Positions 5,147 to 5,463 of a stretch of 5,463 nucleotides of DNA are shown here, piece by piece. Location of the stretch: NCBI GenBank assembly GCA_947297555.1, contig CAMYTM010000052.1, positions 1 to 5,463 of the forward strand. Reading direction: 5' to 3'. The stretch is from an uncultured Mycoplasmatota bacterium. Its GTDB lineage: Bacteria; Bacillota_I; Bacilli_A; RF39; UBA660. Under the pieces are notes generated by a model. The model was not told where the DNA came from. It saw only the letters and a list, made by a program, of their open reading frames with translations, and searched no databases. Each line of letters starts with the position of its first letter. The first letter of the stretch is position 1. The position numbers and the translations under genes are program-made.

Positions 5147-5174
5147 ATTTTAGCATATCATCTGTTGTTGTCAA
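5147..5174 (-). promoter_or_regulatory. Strong promoter of the large RNA
   Basis: On the minus strand TTGACA (5174-5169) is a perfect -35, followed after 16 bp by TAAAAT (5152-5147, five of six matches). A TG precedes the -10 by one base (extended -10). The start is predicted 7-8 nt downstream at about 5139-5140, which is where the closing helix begins. This is the best promoter in the window. Confidence 0.82.
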
Positions 5175-5190
5175 TTCTTTTTACTTTATT

Positions 5191-5211
5191 TTATGCAAGA
5201 CTTTTGCATAA
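5191..5211. promoter_or_regulatory. Perfect dyad between divergent promoters, candidate operator
   Basis: TTATGCAA (5191-5198) and TTGCATAA (5204-5211) form a perfect 8-bp inverted repeat with a 5-bp centre. It begins 17 bp upstream of the -35 of the RNA promoter and ends about 32 bp before the TG motif of the plus-strand promoter. No T-run follows on either strand, so a terminator is unlikely. The position suits a regulator of either or both units; no factor can be named. Confidence 0.4.
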
Positions 5212-5243
5212 TGTTACATCTTTCTCCTTTTTTTAGAAAAACA

Positions 5244-5252
5244 TGTTATACT
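5244..5252 (+). promoter_or_regulatory. Extended -10 promoter of the HD-like gene
   Basis: TG-T-TATACT (TG at 5244-5245, hexamer at 5247-5252) lies just before the ATG at 5263. No clear -35 is seen 16-18 bp upstream. A start near 5259-5260 would leave only 3-4 nt before the ATG, so the message would be effectively leaderless. Confidence 0.5.
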
Positions 5253-5262
5253 TTTTATAGTG

Positions 5263-5463
5263 ATGAATATGCAAGAATATCTAAATCTATTTATTGATTC
5301 TGAATATCCAAAATTCATTGATAAGTACTTATCAACAAAGACAATGAAAAGGCTTAAAAATATCAGTCAATTTTGTGGTTGTGATTATACTCATTTATAC
5401 AGTCCTTTATTTTTTTATTCTAGATATATACATAGTTTAGTAGTGGCTCATATGACATGGCAT
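5263..5463 (+). CDS. HD-domain phosphohydrolase-like protein, N-terminal part only
   Basis: An open frame of 67 codons starts at ATG 5263 and runs off the right edge with no stop, so only the N-terminus is visible. The residues SRYIHSLVVAHMTWH at 53-67 match the way HD-superfamily metal-dependent phosphohydrolases begin, with H57 as the likely first metal-binding histidine. The HD pair and later ligands would lie beyond the window. By family knowledge these enzymes hydrolyse phosphate bonds in nucleotides, but the substrate cannot be judged from this fragment. There is no Shine-Dalgarno sequence before either ATG (5263 or 5269), and the -10 is 10 nt upstream, which suggests a leaderless message. 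It is divergent from the large RNA. Confidence 0.7.
   Translation, partial: MNMQEYLNLFIDSEYPKFIDKYLSTKTMKRLKNISQFCGCDYTHLYSPLFFYSRYIHSLVVAHMTWH

Noticed and set aside
1..5463. CRISPR array, integrase, toxin-antitoxin pair or attachment site
   Set aside because: No regularly spaced repeats and no such proteins are visible; the only longer direct repeat is the 14-mer pair at 4537 and 4985.

Overview
The window is AT-rich (roughly 30% G+C by eye). Its Shine-Dalgarno sites are of the AGGAGG type, its promoters often have an extended -10, the standard genetic code fits, and its proteins have Bacillota-type composition. This suggests a low-GC Gram-positive bacterium (Bacilli, Erysipelotrichia or an uncultured gut/rumen relative). 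I cannot name a species.

Left part (1-3396). A plus-strand terminator at 54-82 closes a gene lying off the left edge. A minus-strand operon then reads from 3396 down to 208. Its genes are a membrane-anchored NAGPA-type phosphodiester glycosidase, a membrane-anchored protein of unknown function, and a GT2 glycosyltransferase fused to a GtrA-like membrane domain. The first two genes are 2 bp apart and the last two overlap by 8 bp, so they are probably translated together. The set fits synthesis or trimming of a cell-surface glycopolymer; that is inference. A terminator at 184-236 overlaps the end of the last gene.

Middle (3397-4510). A 426-bp AT-rich intergenic stretch holds the operon promoter and two hairpins. 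One of these is a probable terminator for the next minus-strand gene, a 219-residue zinc-ribbon protein of unknown function with its own promoter.

Right part (4511-5463). The 780 bp between the zinc-ribbon gene and the right-edge gene has no credible ORF but appears to encode a large structured non-coding RNA on the minus strand. A strong promoter (TTGACA, 16 bp, TAAAAT, with TG before the -10) predicts a start at about 5139. From exactly that point the 5' end can pair with 4551-4578, forming a closing helix of about 28 positions around a domain of about 590 nt. The helix has two G-U wobbles that are pairs only in minus-strand RNA. Inside are several more hairpins (a 16-position stem, a GNRA-capped stem, a T-arm-like element) and two loop-based long-range complementarities. 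Size and style recall ROOL-class ornate large RNAs, but I cannot confirm the family without a covariance search. A U-tract at 4511-4525 follows the RNA and lies inside the promoter of the zinc-ribbon gene. Divergently, an apparently leaderless plus-strand gene starts at 5263 and runs off the right edge; its first 67 residues look like the start of an HD-domain phosphohydrolase. A perfect 8-bp dyad at 5191-5211 sits between the two divergent promoters.
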